Assembly (NCBI RefSeq): GCF_023159225.1
Contig: NC_063166.1
Coordinates: forward strand, 75,890,575-75,954,574
Length of the DNA: 64,000 nt
From: Perognathus longimembris pacificus
Lineage: Eukaryota; Chordata; Mammalia; Rodentia; Heteromyidae
Direction of reading: 5' to 3'
Shown: in pieces, positions 33,683-45,189 of the stretch
How the letters are laid out: every line of letters starts with the position of its first letter
How positions within the stretch are numbered: position 1 is the first letter of the stretch
Made by a program: the position numbers and the translations under genes
Notes under the pieces: generated by a model
Told to the model about the DNA's origin: nothing
Seen by the model: the letters and a program-made list of their open reading frames with translations, nothing else
The model's database searches: none

Positions 33683-33984
33683 AGAAAATCAGTGAATGAA
33701 TGAAGCGGCATCCCTTTGGGACTTAGAGTACATCATGGTGGGCTGCGGGTCAGGTGAGAAAGGAATGAGAACACAGCTTGGGAGGTAGGAAGCTGGGCGG
33801 GGCAAGAGGTTGCAGTGCCAGAGATGGAGGAGACAGACCCAAGATGTGGAAGCAGCTGCCTGCTTGGCCACTGAGTGCCGTAGGGTGGAGGAAGTCTAGC
33901 CAGATGCCACAAGGGCATCCCTGCCCTCAGCGTGGAGCTCACGGTGGAGGACCAGCAATGGCTCCTGGACTAGGGCTGGGCCTC

Positions 33985-34170
33985 AGGAACTGGGTGGTCC
34001 TGCCTGTAAGCCTAGCTGGAGGGTGGCAGGAATGGCCTGACGCTTATCTCCAATTACCAGAAAACTGAAAGAGGCACGGTGACTCAAAGTTGTAGAGTGC
34101 TATCCGTGAGCGGAAACAGCACAGGGACAACGTCCAGGCCCCAAGTTCACGTCCCATGACCAACTAGCCA
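33985..34170 (+). repeat. 7SL-like/Geo SINE, rearranged
   Basis: Left monomer internally shortened, Geo half diverged (GTGACTCAAAGTTGTAGAGT). Confidence 0.55.
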
Positions 34171-34612
34171 ACCAACAAATAAATAGAAGTGAGCTGGAAA
34201 CATCAGGAAGAGCTTTCAGTCAGTGAAGCAGGTCTGGTAGGAAGCTTAGGCCACAGGAGTAAGGTCGTGTCGGCTGGGAAGGGTCAGTTCAACCCCTCTG
34301 TCATCGACAGCACAATCTGGAGCATCAACTGGATGGTACATGGGACAGACAGTAGCTGGGGGTTTGGTGGGGGGGGGGGGCGGTGGTGGTGTTCACTCAT
34401 CGAGTAGATTTTTCCAGAAGCAGTTCTGACCACTGCATCTACACAATTTAGTTGTATGGGTACATGGTTAAAACAATACGGATAAATATTCAAACAGTAC
34501 ACTAAAAGAAAAAGCTCTTCATCATCATTGTGCAGTTGCCCAGTCTGTTTCCTGTGGTAACCATTGTCAGCCATTTCTTATATCTCCTTCCGCATAAAGG
34601 GGATTATTTTCT

Positions 34613-34819
34613 TTTTTTTTTTTTTTGGCCAGTCCTGGGCCTTGGACTCAGGGCCTGAGCACTGTCCCTGGCTTCTTTTTGCTCAAGGCTAGCACTCTGC
34701 CACTTGAGCCACAGCGCCGCTTCTGGCCGTTTTCTGTATATGTGGTGCTGGGGAATCGAACCTAGGGCCTCGTGTATCCGAGGCAGGCACTCTTGCCACT
34801 AGGCTATATCCCCAGCCCC
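34613..34819 (-). repeat. IDL-Geo SINE, young subfamily, antisense in TTPAL intron 1
   Basis: Perfect 16-base target duplication AAGGGGATTATTTTCT at 34597-34612 and 34820-34835. Young-type CTAGG/CGGATAC bases but CTTTTTGCTC in the Geo half. Confidence 0.95.
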
Positions 34820-35016
34820 AAGGGGATTATTTTCTGAGCACTATACTGCAACCTGTCATTCCCCTATCTCTAATTCCTTCTCATGGTTGAATAGTATCCC
34901 ATCCCCGTGGTATCAGACAGTCTCCTGTTGTACAGGTATTTCTAACCATTTTTCATTATAACCAATCCTTGCAGTGGACACGGAGTGCCAAGACTACCAT
35001 GGGTGGTTTTGTTTAT

Positions 35017-35243
35017 TTTTGCCATTCCTAGGGGAATGAACTCAGGGCACTGGTGCTCTCCGCCTGTTTGTGCTAATGCTCTACCATTTGAGCTATTGCA
35101 CCATTTTGTTTTTTTTTCTGAATAGTTTATTGGAAATAAGTGTCTCACAGATTTTCCTGCCTGAGCTGGCTTCAAACTGCAATCCTCAGATCTCAGCCTC
35201 CTGAATAGCTTGCATTACAGGTGTGAGCCACTAGTACTGGCTC
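35017..35243 (-). repeat. 7SL-like/Geo SINE, antisense in TTPAL intron 1
   Basis: Diverged reverse copy ending GAGCCACTAGTACTGGCTC. Confidence 0.7.
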
Positions 35244-35262
35244 GTGGGTGGTTGTAGATTTT

Positions 35263-35474
35263 GTTTTGTTTTGTTTTGTTTTTGCCAGTCCTGGGGCTTG
35301 AACTCAGGGCCTGAGCACTGTTCCTGGCTTCTTTTTGCTCAAGGCTAGCACTCTACCAGTTGGGCCACAGCACCACTTCTGGCATTTTCTGTGTATTGTG
35401 GTGCTGAGGAATCGAACCCAGGGCTCCATGTATACAAGGTGAGCACTTTACCACTAGGCCATATTCCCAGCCTC
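35263..35474 (-). repeat. IDL-Geo SINE, antisense in TTPAL intron 1
   Basis: (TTTTG)n tail and a perfect 13-base target duplication GGTTGTAGATTTT at 35250-35262 and 35475-35487. It ends 380 bases before exon 2. Confidence 0.93.
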
Positions 35475-35854
35475 GGTTGTAGATTTTAATAGATAGATAT
35501 TGACACGCTGCCTTCCACAGAGGCTATGTCCATTTATGCTGTGAGAGCTGTATTTTTAATTTTTGTCAATTAGACTCTCACGGTTGTATGAATTAAGTGA
35601 TATAACGAGCCAGGTTGTTGACCGCTTATAAGGACACACAGGAAGCTATCATGTTTGATGAAGAGGGTGGATATTGAACCAGAGCAACCTGGATGCCTTC
35701 CAGAAGATTCTGTGTCAGTCTGTACCTGGAGAATCTATTTAGAACCTAGTTCATTCCCCTTTGAGGTCTGAGAAACATCCTGGTCCCCTACATCTTGGGC
35801 TTCACAGACCACTGCATCTTAACCTGGCTTGGTGGGGGGCCTCTGTGTCGGCAG

Positions 35855-36314
35855 GGACCCTGGTGGCTAATGTCAGAAGAAAGTGACTCTCTAAGAACCA
35901 GCCCCTCTGCGGCGTCGCTCTCCGAGAATGAGCTGCCGCCTCCGGCCGAGCCTCCCGGCTACGTGTGCTCGCTGACAGAAGAGCTGGTCATCAAGGCCCG
36001 GGAGGAGCTGCAGGAGAAGCCCGAGTGGAGACTCCGAGATGTCCAGGCCCTTCGCGACATGGTGCGCAAGGAGTACCCCAACCTGAGCACGTCCCTGGAT
36101 GACGCCTTTCTGCTGCGCTTCCTCCGGGCCCGCAAGTTTGACTACGACCGCGCTCTGCAGCTGCTGGTCAACTACCACAGCTGCAGGCGAAGCTGGCCTG
36201 AGGTCTTCAGTAACCTGAGGCCCTCGGCCCTCAAAGACGTCCTCGGCTCGGGGTTCCTCACCGTGCTGCCCCACACGGACCCCAGGGGCTGCCACGTCCT
36301 CTGCATCCGCCCAG
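35855..36314 (+). CDS. TTPAL: TTPAL exon 2 (end of 5' UTR and codons 1-148)
   Basis: The exon contains 15 UTR bases if the acceptor at 35854 is used. The ATG is at 35870-35872. The donor CCAG|GTACTG leaves phase 1 (G). It encodes the acidic N-terminus and the helical CRAL-TRIO N-terminal region. It is GC-rich at third positions, like the neighbouring CpG-rich promoter and unlike exons 3 and 4. Confidence 0.95.
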
Positions 36315-39300
36315 GTACTGCCCTGGGCTGCCTCCGGGACTGTCCCAGCAGTCCTGGGCCCTGCCCTTTCTCCTGGCCCTTTTCCCCCCCATCGTTTTGC
36401 CAGCAGATGAGCAGAACCCGGTCTGAGGAGCCAGGAGCGCCTCTGCCCCGAGAGACGGAGGTGCGGCAGCTCTTTCTAGGCCCTAGATCCAGGAACAGAG
36501 GGCTACAGGAGCCAAGCCGGCCCTTCCTATCTCTGCCTCCTCTGGACCTCACATTTCTGCTGCCTTTTGCAAATCATCTTCACACTTGTCTTTTTCCTAT
36601 AGACTTCCAAAGAAAGCTAAGTCTGGCTCTCAGCTCTCAGATCCACCTGGCCCCCCAGTTAAGTGCCCTGGGTACAAATTCTAGCTTTCCAGGGAGAGAA
36701 GGTGGTGGGCTGAGGACCGGGCTCTGGCTCAGGATGTAGGCCTGGCTTCCAAGGCCTTTCCAAAAAGAGCATTTAGAAGTGCGACCCCACTCTTCACAAG
36801 ACCACACTCTGACGCGTGAGTGTTCCCCACTCCTCTCACAACCTCTCCTCTTCCATCAGAAGAGAGCCCAGGACAAAAGGGAAAGGAGGACTGAGTGTTC
36901 TTCCCAAGCCAGCCAGGAATGGAGCCGGCAGAGCGCATAGGCACCCGTCAGAGCAGGCATCCAATCCACATCCTCTTCCACCTAGGAGATGGAGGCCAGA
37001 GGCAGGAAGCAGCCTGCCCACGCCTCAGCCACAAGGGCAAAGCACCAGGCCTGTCTCACTTCAGCAGTCGCATTTCCATTTCCAAATGTGCTGCTGGGTT
37101 TGGAGCTAAGCAGCATCCATTGCTGTGTAGGATCACTTAATGGGTTTTTTGTTGTTGTTTTTTTTTAATTTTGTGCCAGTCTCGGGACTTGAACTCAGAG
37201 CCTAGATGCTATCTCTGAGCTTTTTGTTGTTCAAGGTGAGCACGCTACCACTTGAGCCACAGCTCCACTTCCAGTTTTTTGTGGTAGTTAATTAGAGGTA
37301 AGAGTCTCAGGGATGTTCTTACCTGGGCCAGCTTTGAACCATGATCCTTAGATCCCAGCCTCCAGAGTAGCTAGGATTACTGGTGTTATCAGTAACAGTA
37401 CAGGATTATCAGTGCCTGGCTCAAGATCATGAATATCTTTGTCCCATTTTGAAACAGCCATTTTAGGAAGACACATCTTTTATCTGATAGATTGTTTGTA
37501 TTCATATCTGTAACACAATGTCCATTGCTTATGACCTTAGACAGGTGGATACCAAGCAACTACCCATTTACCGAAAACATCCGGGCCATATACTTGACAT
37601 TAGAAAAACTCATTCAGTCTGAAGAAACCCAGGTGAACGGAATTGTCATTCTTGCGGACTACAAAGGAGTGAGCTTATCAAAAGCATCTCATTTTGGCCC
37701 TTTTATTGCCAAAAAGGTGATTGGCATCCTCCAGGTATGTCTCCCCTTTGCCGTGTGCCTGTTCTGTGGTTGTTTTGGCTTTCTCTGGGTTCTTTCGCTG
37801 CAGGTGTCATGGGAGTCCACAAACCCCCACTTCTCACCCTGCAATGGGAAATAATCTTCAGTCCTGTTTGTCATGCCTGTCAGCAGGGTCCCGGTTTTTT
37901 GTTTTGTTTTGTTTTGTTTTTCTGGAGATGGCACCTCCTGTCTGAGCAAGATCAGCTTTAGGGCAAGGGTCCAAAACAAAACCCAGAAATGGTGTCACCA
38001 TCCCGAGTGTTGGAGCCTCTGATGTGGGACTGTGTTTTGGTCAGAGGCTCACACCTCATCTTCTGCACTTCAGAACTCGAGTTGCCTGGACTTGTAAAGT
38101 CCCTTCCATAGCGTTAGTGCCCACCAGGTGCTGTTACAGTCATTACAGCACACCTTCTGAGTTAAGCAAGCCAAGATATTTTCTTTTTGATGGGGAAATT
38201 GAGACCTAGGGAACATGGCCACAGCGTCACAGGGGTAATGGGTCTGGATTTCTTTTTACTCTGATTGTCTCTCTGCACTGCCCCTTGTGACTTATGGGGT
38301 ACCAGTGGACACTACTACCTCTTATTGAGTTCCACAAATGTGTTCGAGTGTCTGCTGTGCATTTGCTTATTTGTTATTTAAATAGATCGTGGACCTGTTT
38401 ATTTGGTTATTATTATCAACTTCATTTCTGATTTTAATCCAATTAACCACTTTCTTTTTTTGGCCAGTCCTGGCCCTTGAACTCAGGGCCTGAGCACTGT
38501 CCCTAGCTTCTTTTTTGCTCAAGGCTAGCATTCTACTACTTAAGCTACAGCACCACTTCCAGCTTTTTCTAAATATGTGGTACTAAGAAATTGAACCCAG
38601 GGCTTCGTGCATGCTAGACAAGCCACATTCCCAGCCTTTGAGGTTCTATTTTTGCACTTGTGGCTGGTATTCTACAACTTGAGCCATGCCTCCAGTCTGG
38701 CATTTTGCTGGGCTGATGCAGGACTACGATCCTCAGATCTCAGCCTTCTGAGTAGTGAGGATTATAGGCATGAGCCATTGGCACTCAGCTTTTTTGTGAT
38801 TTTATTGTTTTTTGAGATAGCCTCACTATGTAGTGTTCTGTGTAGTTAGTCTAAGCTGACCTGAAATTGAGCTTTGACCCTTCTCAGTCATGTAGTCACA
38901 CAATAGCAGGAGTGCACCACCCCTGGTTTATGTTTTGGGTCTTTTGTTTTGGTGCTGAGGATAGAACTCAGAGCCTCACATGTAGTAGAAAATGCTCTAC
39001 CTCTGACCTCTACTCTGGGGATACCTCCAGCTGCATACCATACATGTGCAGTGGAATGTGTTTATCTGGTACCGGAAGATCATTTACAGGAGACACAAGT
39101 TCCAGTGCTCACCAAGTTTAGGAAACATCATATGAAATTCACCAGAAACCTCTTAAGTATTAAAGGCTGAGAACAGGACTGCAGTTAAGGAAACGCTTTG
39201 ACAGGATCTATTCTCCTCAGTGTCTCAGGCTGCCTTACCTGCCGGGCAATCTTTTTATGACACTGATCAGGCAGCTCCGCTCTCTTCCAGATCAATCCAT

Positions 39301-40440
39301 GTCAGTTCACACTCTTTGCAACTAGACGGGCAGCTCTCTGCCTGTTTGCCTAACCCTCTCTGACCCGGTCTACCCAGTCTTGCCTCCCAAGAGAGACTTT
39401 GCTAAGACTGCTCTTCCTGTGGGCCCCAATGGGGCCATCTTTGAGAAGTCTGAGCAGATCATTGTTGGGGCTTCGCGTGGAGTTAACGTAGAGGCTGGCT
39501 GTGGAGCAGAGTTTGTAGAAACTGCCGCTGTTCTAACATCCTGTTTGCATCTTCCTTCCCACAGGATGGTTTCCCCATTCGGATCAAAGCAGTCCACATA
39601 GTAAATGAACCTCGAATATTTAAAGGCATTTTTGCCATCATTAAACCATTCCTAAAAGAGAAAATAGCAAACAGAGTAAGTAAGACCTTTTGATTTAATA
39701 TATCTTAGGGTTTTTTCTCAACTTATTTGAGACTTCAAGTACTTAATTTTTTTATTTTTTTTTTGCCCTGGAACTAATTTGGAAAATAGGATAAGTAAAT
39801 ACAAATGAACAATCCTTTCTCTTTTCTTTTCTTTTTTCTGTCGGTCATGGGGCTTGAACTCAGGGCCTGAGTGCTGTCCCTGAGCTTTCTCACACAAGAC
39901 CACAGCTCCATGTCCAGTTTTCTGGTGGTTCATTGGAGATCAGAGTCTCACGGACTTTCCTGCCTGGGCTGGCTTTGAACTGCCATCCTGAAATCTCAGC
40001 CTCCTGAGTAGCTAGGATTACAGGCGTTAGCCACCAGTGCCCAGCGGGGGAACCTTTCTTTGTCACCACATATTTATTCGAGCTCGCACCCAGAAGGAAT
40101 TTGCTGTATGATTGGTCACCTAAAGGCACGTGTCTGTGTTTTGTATTCCATCTCCTTTTAGTTCTTCCTCCATGGGTCTGACTTGAATTCTCTCCATACA
40201 AACCTCCCAAGAAACATCCTCCCCAAGGAATACGGGGGCACCGCTGGGGAGCTGGACACTGCCACCTGGAACGCGGTGCTGCTGGCCTCAGAGGATGACT
40301 TTGTGAAAGAATTCTGCCAGCCCATCCCTGCCTGCGACAGCATCCTGGGCCAGACGCTGCTGCAGGAGGGGCTGACGTCAGAGGCTCAGTGTGATGACTC
40401 CATGCGTGCGGTCAAGTCCCAGCTATACTCCTGCTATTAG
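35870..40440 (+). CDS. TTPAL: TTPAL, alpha-tocopherol transfer protein-like (complete coding region, 4 coding exons)
   Basis: This is a CRAL-TRIO (Sec14-like) protein related to the vitamin E carrier TTPA. It is expected to bind a small hydrophobic ligand and move it between membranes; its physiological ligand is not firmly established. The coding exons are 35870-36314, 37541-37734, 39565-39675 and 40162-40440, totalling 1029 bases. They encode 342 residues, the usual length of the family. The N-terminal CRAL-TRIO helical region is at about residues 45-110 (EEPLQEKPEWRLRD-type helix, then FLLRFLRARKFDYDRALQLL). The lipid-binding fold is at about 117-280, including ILADYKGVSL and FPIRIKAVHIVNEP. 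The end reads AVKSQLYSCY. The start ATG at 35870 gives the family N-terminus MSEESDSLRTS. Its Kozak context is weak (C at -3, T at +4). All junctions keep frame, with no internal stop. Confidence 0.97.
37164..37420 (-). repeat. 7SL-like/Geo SINE in TTPAL intron 2
   Basis: Reverse copy ending about 120 bases before exon 3. A duplicated short segment (TTATCAGT) lies near its end. Confidence 0.7.
37541..37734 (+). CDS. TTPAL: TTPAL exon 3 (codons 149-213)
   Basis: The acceptor GACCTTAG ends at 37540. AC completes an Asp codon, and the exon reads RWIPSNYPFTENIRAIYL through to VIGILQ. The donor CAG|GTATGT follows 37734, phase 0. It encodes the first half of the lipid-binding fold. Confidence 0.96.
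38095..38250 (+). repeat. MIR-like fragment
   Basis: GATGGGGAAATTGAGACCTAG ... GCCACAGCGTCACAGG resembles the MIR core, in TTPAL intron 3. Confidence 0.45.
38453..39030 (-). repeat. IDL-Geo SINE followed by old B1/ID-like SINEs
   Basis: 38453-38637 is a reverse IDL-Geo. 38640-38790 is a reverse 7SL/Geo-like remnant, 38795-38925 reverse B1-like, and 38945-39030 reverse ID-like. All lie in TTPAL intron 3. Confidence 0.6.
39565..39675 (+). CDS. TTPAL: TTPAL exon 4 (codons 214-250)
   Basis: The acceptor CCCACAG ends at 39564. There are 37 codons from DGFPIRIKAV to KIANR, then donor AGA|GTAAGT; both boundaries are phase 0. This is the conserved core beta-strand and gate-helix region of the CRAL-TRIO fold. 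Confidence 0.96.
39830..40045 (-). repeat. 7SL-like/Geo SINE in TTPAL intron 4
   Basis: Reverse copy lacking part of the Geo A-box region; ends about 115 bases before exon 5. Confidence 0.7.
40162..40440 (+). CDS. TTPAL: TTPAL exon 5 (codons 251-342 and stop)
   Basis: The acceptor CCTTTTAG ends at 40161. The exon reads FFLHGSDLNSLH through LPKEYGGTAGEL (the conserved end of the CRAL-TRIO domain) to the TAG at 40438-40440. Confidence 0.97.
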   Translation, partial: FFLHGSDLNSLHTNLPRNILPKEYGGTAGELDTATWNAVLLASEDDFVKEFCQPIPACDSILGQTLLQEGLTSEAQCDDSMRAVKSQLYSCY

Positions 40441-43400
40441 CCATTCTCCTGGGAGCGTCGCCTCACCCAGCTCCTCTCCTTTCTTCACTCAGAACTTACA
40501 GTGCCAGGGCCTCAGTCTTGCTCTCTGTACTTCAATGGCAGCATAGGCGAACCCATCACAGCAGTGATGCCTTTGGTCCTGTCCTCCAGGGAAGACATGG
40601 AAAGTGTCCCCAGTGATTCTCAGACTCTCGGTTTGCAACTGTTGATCTGGTAGCTGTCTCTGGTGTTATATATCTCAGAAACAAAGCGGGGAACCAAAGT
40701 CACTGGTCTTCCTAGGAGAAAACCCACCATATTGGCCAGTCGCCATTATTCTTCTGCAGTCAGTTGACCAGATCCACAAAGCTGACCATGTGAAGCATTG
40801 GGATGCTGCTGTCTTTCCTGTGAACCTTAGCTGCAGACCTCCATTGCTCATAGAAAGCTCCGGGCTTGAGATCCAGGCCCCAGTTCCCATCGCTGGGTCT
40901 GGAAAGCACCTTCACTGAGTGGTGGGAGCACTTCCTGACCAGACTTGGAAGCCAGAGACTTCAAAACACCCTTGGCATTCCTTTATTTGGATCTTGCAAT
41001 AGGAACTCCCACCCTCCAACCCCCAAATCCATAAAGCCTTAGCCCTGGTTCTCAATGGAATCATACAGGATCCTAGAAGTGTATGATTTGTTCAACATAA
41101 TAGACTAATTTTAGGCCTATAGAATTCTGACCTAGCAGTCCGAGACCTGCGCCTTGGGTGAGACTGTGGACATGAGCCTCTTTTGCTGCTGAGGTTTCTG
41201 TTATTGGTGTTAAGCTACCACTAGGTTTTCTGCCTAGAGAGATGACTGTCTAGATAAAGTGTCTGAGTCCTAATATTATGTGGTATATACACAGGCCTTT
41301 CCATGAGGAAGTGCCACGATTTGGTCTTGCTCTTAAAGAAACTGATGTGTATATTCTTGGGACTTAGTGAGAGCAACTTGCTGTTTTGGTAGTGATGGTT
41401 AAACTGAACATGAGGATCATTTTTGTGAGGACCAAATGAGGTGACATGAATCCTGTATGAATTCCTTCCCTCCCTGAGACAGTACTGTATTGTCAACCCC
41501 GTTCCAGTGGTTCCAATACATGGGCTTCTTAAATTTCATTCCCAGAAATACACAGAGGCAGGCCCCCGCCCTCTCAGATCCACTGGAGTGTTTTTCTTTC
41601 TCTGGTGGGAGGACCAGTCAGCCCAAATGTTGATTTTCTGTGTCAGCACTTTAGATCTCTCCTGTCAAGATTTTAGCCTTAACCCAAGCATCAAGTAAGG
41701 AAGGGGTTCATCTGGTGGCCTCTTCAGATTTATCCCATGCAGTTACAGAATTAGTGACAAGTATTACCTGTTGTGTGTGATTTTACTGTACGTTCATTCA
41801 ACTAAGCAGGCTGGGCAGAGAGCTCAGAGAGCAAGTACTCAAAAATCCAAAGGTCTGTTCTGTTGTTCAAATGGACTGGGGAAGATGCTGGTTGAATTCA
41901 TTTACTCACCTTGTTAATGCCAATTGTAGGGAAAGTTATTTCCATCATACATACTGACCCTGGGTCCTCTACAATCCTGGCTGAGCTGGAAGTGCCAAAT
42001 GTAGACCCTGCCCTGCTGGAAGCGCCTTGTTGAGGCAAAGTAAAAAAGCCAGGAAGATGGGTTCAGAACTGGACAACCTGGACAGGAGAACCCATTAAAA
42101 ACTTATCACTTGAGGGAAAAGAGTAGGAAACTCTCTCTCTCTCTGCAAAGAGAAGGATAATCACTCAGTCTCACCAAGTTCCCAGGTTTGAGTCCTGCAG
42201 CTTGTCCTGGCTAATCATCTTTAGCCTATGAGACTTCCTACAAGGATAAGTCAAGTTCAGTTGAGAAGTATCTCAGAGGCCCATAAAGGCTCTTTCCCAT
42301 GTCACAAACCTTTCTGGTTACAGCTGGAGCTGTTTTTATTCAGCCCTTGCGGACAGCTTGGGCCCCTCTGCCTCCCAGAGTGGCTAGGCTTTGTTTTGGC
42401 TTCAAAGAGCGATCCCTGTAGTCCTGGCACCTTGGCAGGGTTGCAGCAAGCTGTGAAGCCAGGCAGGGTGCTGTGTTTGCTGGCAGGGGTGCAGGGAGCA
42501 CCCCTCCCCCCCCATGGAGAAACAGTGAACACAGAGCTGGAGGTGTCTCACACAGCAAGGTGTGTGGAATGGGGGAGAGGAAGGAATAGGGTATTAGGAA
42601 AACCAAGTGCCAGCTTTATCTTGCTTATCTGGCCTTAAGTAAGCCACTTAACATCCCTGCATTATTATAGGACCAAGGAAACAACCCTTCCTGGGATCTG
42701 ACAGCTTTTTACCTTCATGAGGAGAGGTGGATGAAATGTCAGAGATGGCAGAAGTGTAACCCCGGCTTCATGGCCTGCTCTCTGCAGAAACTACTTTGGA
42801 TGTCTCCACATAGCTTGTCCTCAGTTTAAGCACTGAAGGTTACAGACCACTGATTAGAAGCATGTCTCCCAAACTGAGATATTTCTTAAGGCTTTACTAT
42901 GAAATTTCTATAAAGGTCCGTCCACCATCAATGCTGGGGTTTATTGCATCTGTACTGCTGTGGTGGCATTATGACAATACCTCATCTTCAAGTTAATGTT
43001 CCAGGATTTCCTTTCCAGCCTCCTTTCACTTAGGGAATGAAAAGCATTGGCCAATGCTAGAACTGTGGCTGTCCCTTGGTCCTGAGAGGCCTGGACACAA
43101 CACACTGCTCAGGAAGCATGCCAGCCCTCCTGAGTCCCAACAGTGTGGGCAATCTAGTAACTTGGCAGATCTAAAGGCAATTCCTTTCTGTTCTCCTGAC
43201 TCAGAAGGGATTTGCTTGAAATGCAGGCAAACCAACATCAAATGTTCCTGCAGTCCTGGAGCTCGCTTTGCGGGAAGGTCAGCTTTGTACGCACAGATGT
43301 ATTTTCAACTTGCTGGGGGTTTTGTTGGTTTTCAATCTCACAGCTTCTTTTGCCAGGCAGTGACCGCTGCTGAGCTGTGTAGCCAGGCCCTTCCAGCATA

Positions 43401-43680
43401 TCAGGAACCTGTTGCAGGCGAAATACTTGAAACCCCCGTCTAGCCCTCGGTACCAAGCTGAGGAGGCAGGAGCCGCCGGGCTCGCTTCCTGCCCAGTCAC
43501 ATCCCTTGCTCCAAACTGAAATTCAGTTTGCCTTTGAGTGTAGGGATGTGGAGTAGACTTCGTGTTTGTTTTGATCAAAAGTTTATTTTTCTAGTGCATT
43601 TTTCTAAGGGTGGTGAAGATAGTAATTTTAGGATGCATGTCTGGGGCCTAGAGAATAAAAATCCCTGTGTACTGTTGCAT
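40441..43680 (+). other. TTPAL: TTPAL 3' UTR (inferred extent)
   Basis: About 3.2 kb follow the stop with no recognisable SINE, microsatellite or LINE, in a window otherwise dense with them. A canonical signal sits at the far end, and the first SINE-like sequence appears at about 43.85 kb. This matches the long TTPAL 3' UTR known in mammals. ORFs in this stretch show no protein similarity I recognise. Confidence 0.75.
43654..43659 (+). terminator. TTPAL: Polyadenylation signal AATAAA of TTPAL
   Basis: A canonical hexamer in GAGAATAAAAATCC, followed 20-40 bases on by T/G-rich sequence (CTGTGTACTGTTGCATATGTG). It is the only AATAAA I found in the 3.2 kb after the stop. An ATTAAA near 42093 is a possible weaker, shorter alternative. 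Confidence 0.65.
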
Positions 43681-43854
43681 ATGTGTTCAGTTCTTTTATG
43701 ATAGTGACATTCTGGATAAAGATTTTGAGGTTTGGAAGGGGCACTGCAATGGTGGGCTGGTTGCCTCCGAAGGCATTTAGGCCACACAATGTGTGCAAAG
43801 AGGAGCAGACCTAGGTGCACACGACAGTAGAGCAAGTATACACATTTCAGTTCT

Positions 43855-44090
43855 TAGCTGTGTGCTGGTAGCTCACTCCTTGAATCCTAGCTATTTCAAA
43901 GGCTGAGATTGTTGGGATCAAGGTTCATGGCCAGCCTGGGTAGAAAAAAACTTTACGAATACTATAACAAAGAGCTGAATGCTGAGGTGCATGCCCATTA
44001 TCCTAGCTACCAGGAAGCCTGTAATACAGGTCAGTCACATCCTGATGCACACCTGGATAGGGAATAAGAACCTATCTCAAACAGTTTAAA
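43855..44090 (+). repeat. Two B1/7SL-like monomers
   Basis: GTGTGCTGGTAGCTCACTCC and GAATGCTGAGGTGCATGCCC; both lack a Geo half. They are the first repeats after the TTPAL 3' end. Confidence 0.5.
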
Positions 44091-44274
44091 TCACTATTGG
44101 AGGTGAGGCTCAGCATAAGATGTCTCCTCTAGTGAGTGTTTAAGGACCAGCGGGGAAAAATGCAATTCTCCAAACTCAGCCATACTCTTCAGGAACTGAA
44201 TTCAGGCCTTCCTTGAATCCTCCCTGGGACAGCTCTACCTACCACACCAGTGTTCCAGGCACATGGGTTAAGAG

Positions 44275-44420
44275 CCACATTACATAGTATCATTTCATCT
44301 TCGGGTACTTAATGAAGTGAATTGTCCTGTGGGGAAAGTAAGCAGCTGGCCTGAGGACACACAGCCAAACAGTAGACAGGAGATTCAAAGCCAGGCAGTC
44401 TGACCATGCCTTGCATTGAG
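44275..44420 (+). repeat. MIR-like fragment
   Basis: GGCCTGAGGACACACAGCCA ... AGATTCAAAGCCAGGCAGTC. Confidence 0.55.
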
Positions 44421-44539
44421 TGCAGAGGACTGGAAATAAGAGGGGCTACATCCACCATCAACCCTACAGAACACTGAAGAAGAAGGTAGAAAACTTTGAG
44501 GAAGAGTCAGAAATTGGCTTGTTTTCTGAAAACACCTAA

Positions 44540-44795
44540 CTTTTCTTTTTTCTTTTTCTGGTGCTGGTCCTGAGGCTTGAACTCAGGGCCTGAGTGCTAT
44601 CCCTGAGGTCTTTTTGCTAAAGGCTAGTGCTGTACCACTTCAAGCCACAGCTCCACTTCTGGTGTTTTGGTAGTTAATTGGAGATAAAGAATCTCAAGGA
44701 CTTTCCTGCTGGGGCTAGCTTTGAACCAAGATCCTTAGATCTCAGCCTCCTGAGTAGGTAGGACTACAGGTGTGAGCCACTGGCATCAGGCTCAA
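44540..44795 (-). repeat. 7SL-like/Geo SINE
   Basis: Nearly full-length reverse copy. Confidence 0.75.
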
Positions 44796-45067
44796 GTAAG
44801 ACCCAAATTGTAACATTTTATCCCAGAAGCAAGTCAACTCCTTGAGGAGCAAAGGGGTTGCGGCTTGATTGGTTAGCACCTTTTCTGCTAGGCTTCTCCT
44901 CTGCAGAGGAGTACACACTTGTTCCAGGGGAGGCAGCAGCCGGGTCCCTGTGGTATGTCTGGGGTGGGGGTCAGTAGGTGAGAAATCCTCACACCAGATG
45001 TAGGCTCACTACTGGCTTTAGGCAAGCATCAAGATGGAGAATGACTTCAAAACACTCATCTTTCCTG

Positions 45068-45180
45068 GAACCACTAGAAAACCAGAAGTGGTGCTGTGGC
45101 TCAAGCGGTAGAGTGCTAATCTTGAGCTGAAGAGCTCAGGGACAGTGCCCAGGCCCAGAGTTCAAGCCCCATGACTAGCT
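45068..45180 (+). repeat. Geo half of a 7SL/Geo SINE
   Basis: 5'-truncated: ACCAGAAGTGGTGCTGTGGC ... AAGCCCCATGACTAGC. Confidence 0.7.
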
Positions 45181-45189
45181 TTGAGTGGC

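Larger units (their letters stand above)
30661..35854 (+). other. TTPAL: TTPAL intron 1
   Basis: The intron runs from GTGAGT at 30661 to an acceptor CGGCAG ending at 35854. A second possible acceptor, TTCACAG, ends at 35807, so the exon 2 boundary in the 5' UTR is uncertain by 47 bases. The intron holds SINEs of both families, several antisense to the gene, a (GT)n tract at about 31364-31396 and an L1-like relic near 33.1 kb. No other gene was seen. Confidence 0.7.

Noticed and set aside
39370..39601. Paired ORFs on both strands immediately before TTPAL exon 4
   Set aside because: They overlap the exon 4 acceptor and have no family resemblance; no splice sites would include them.
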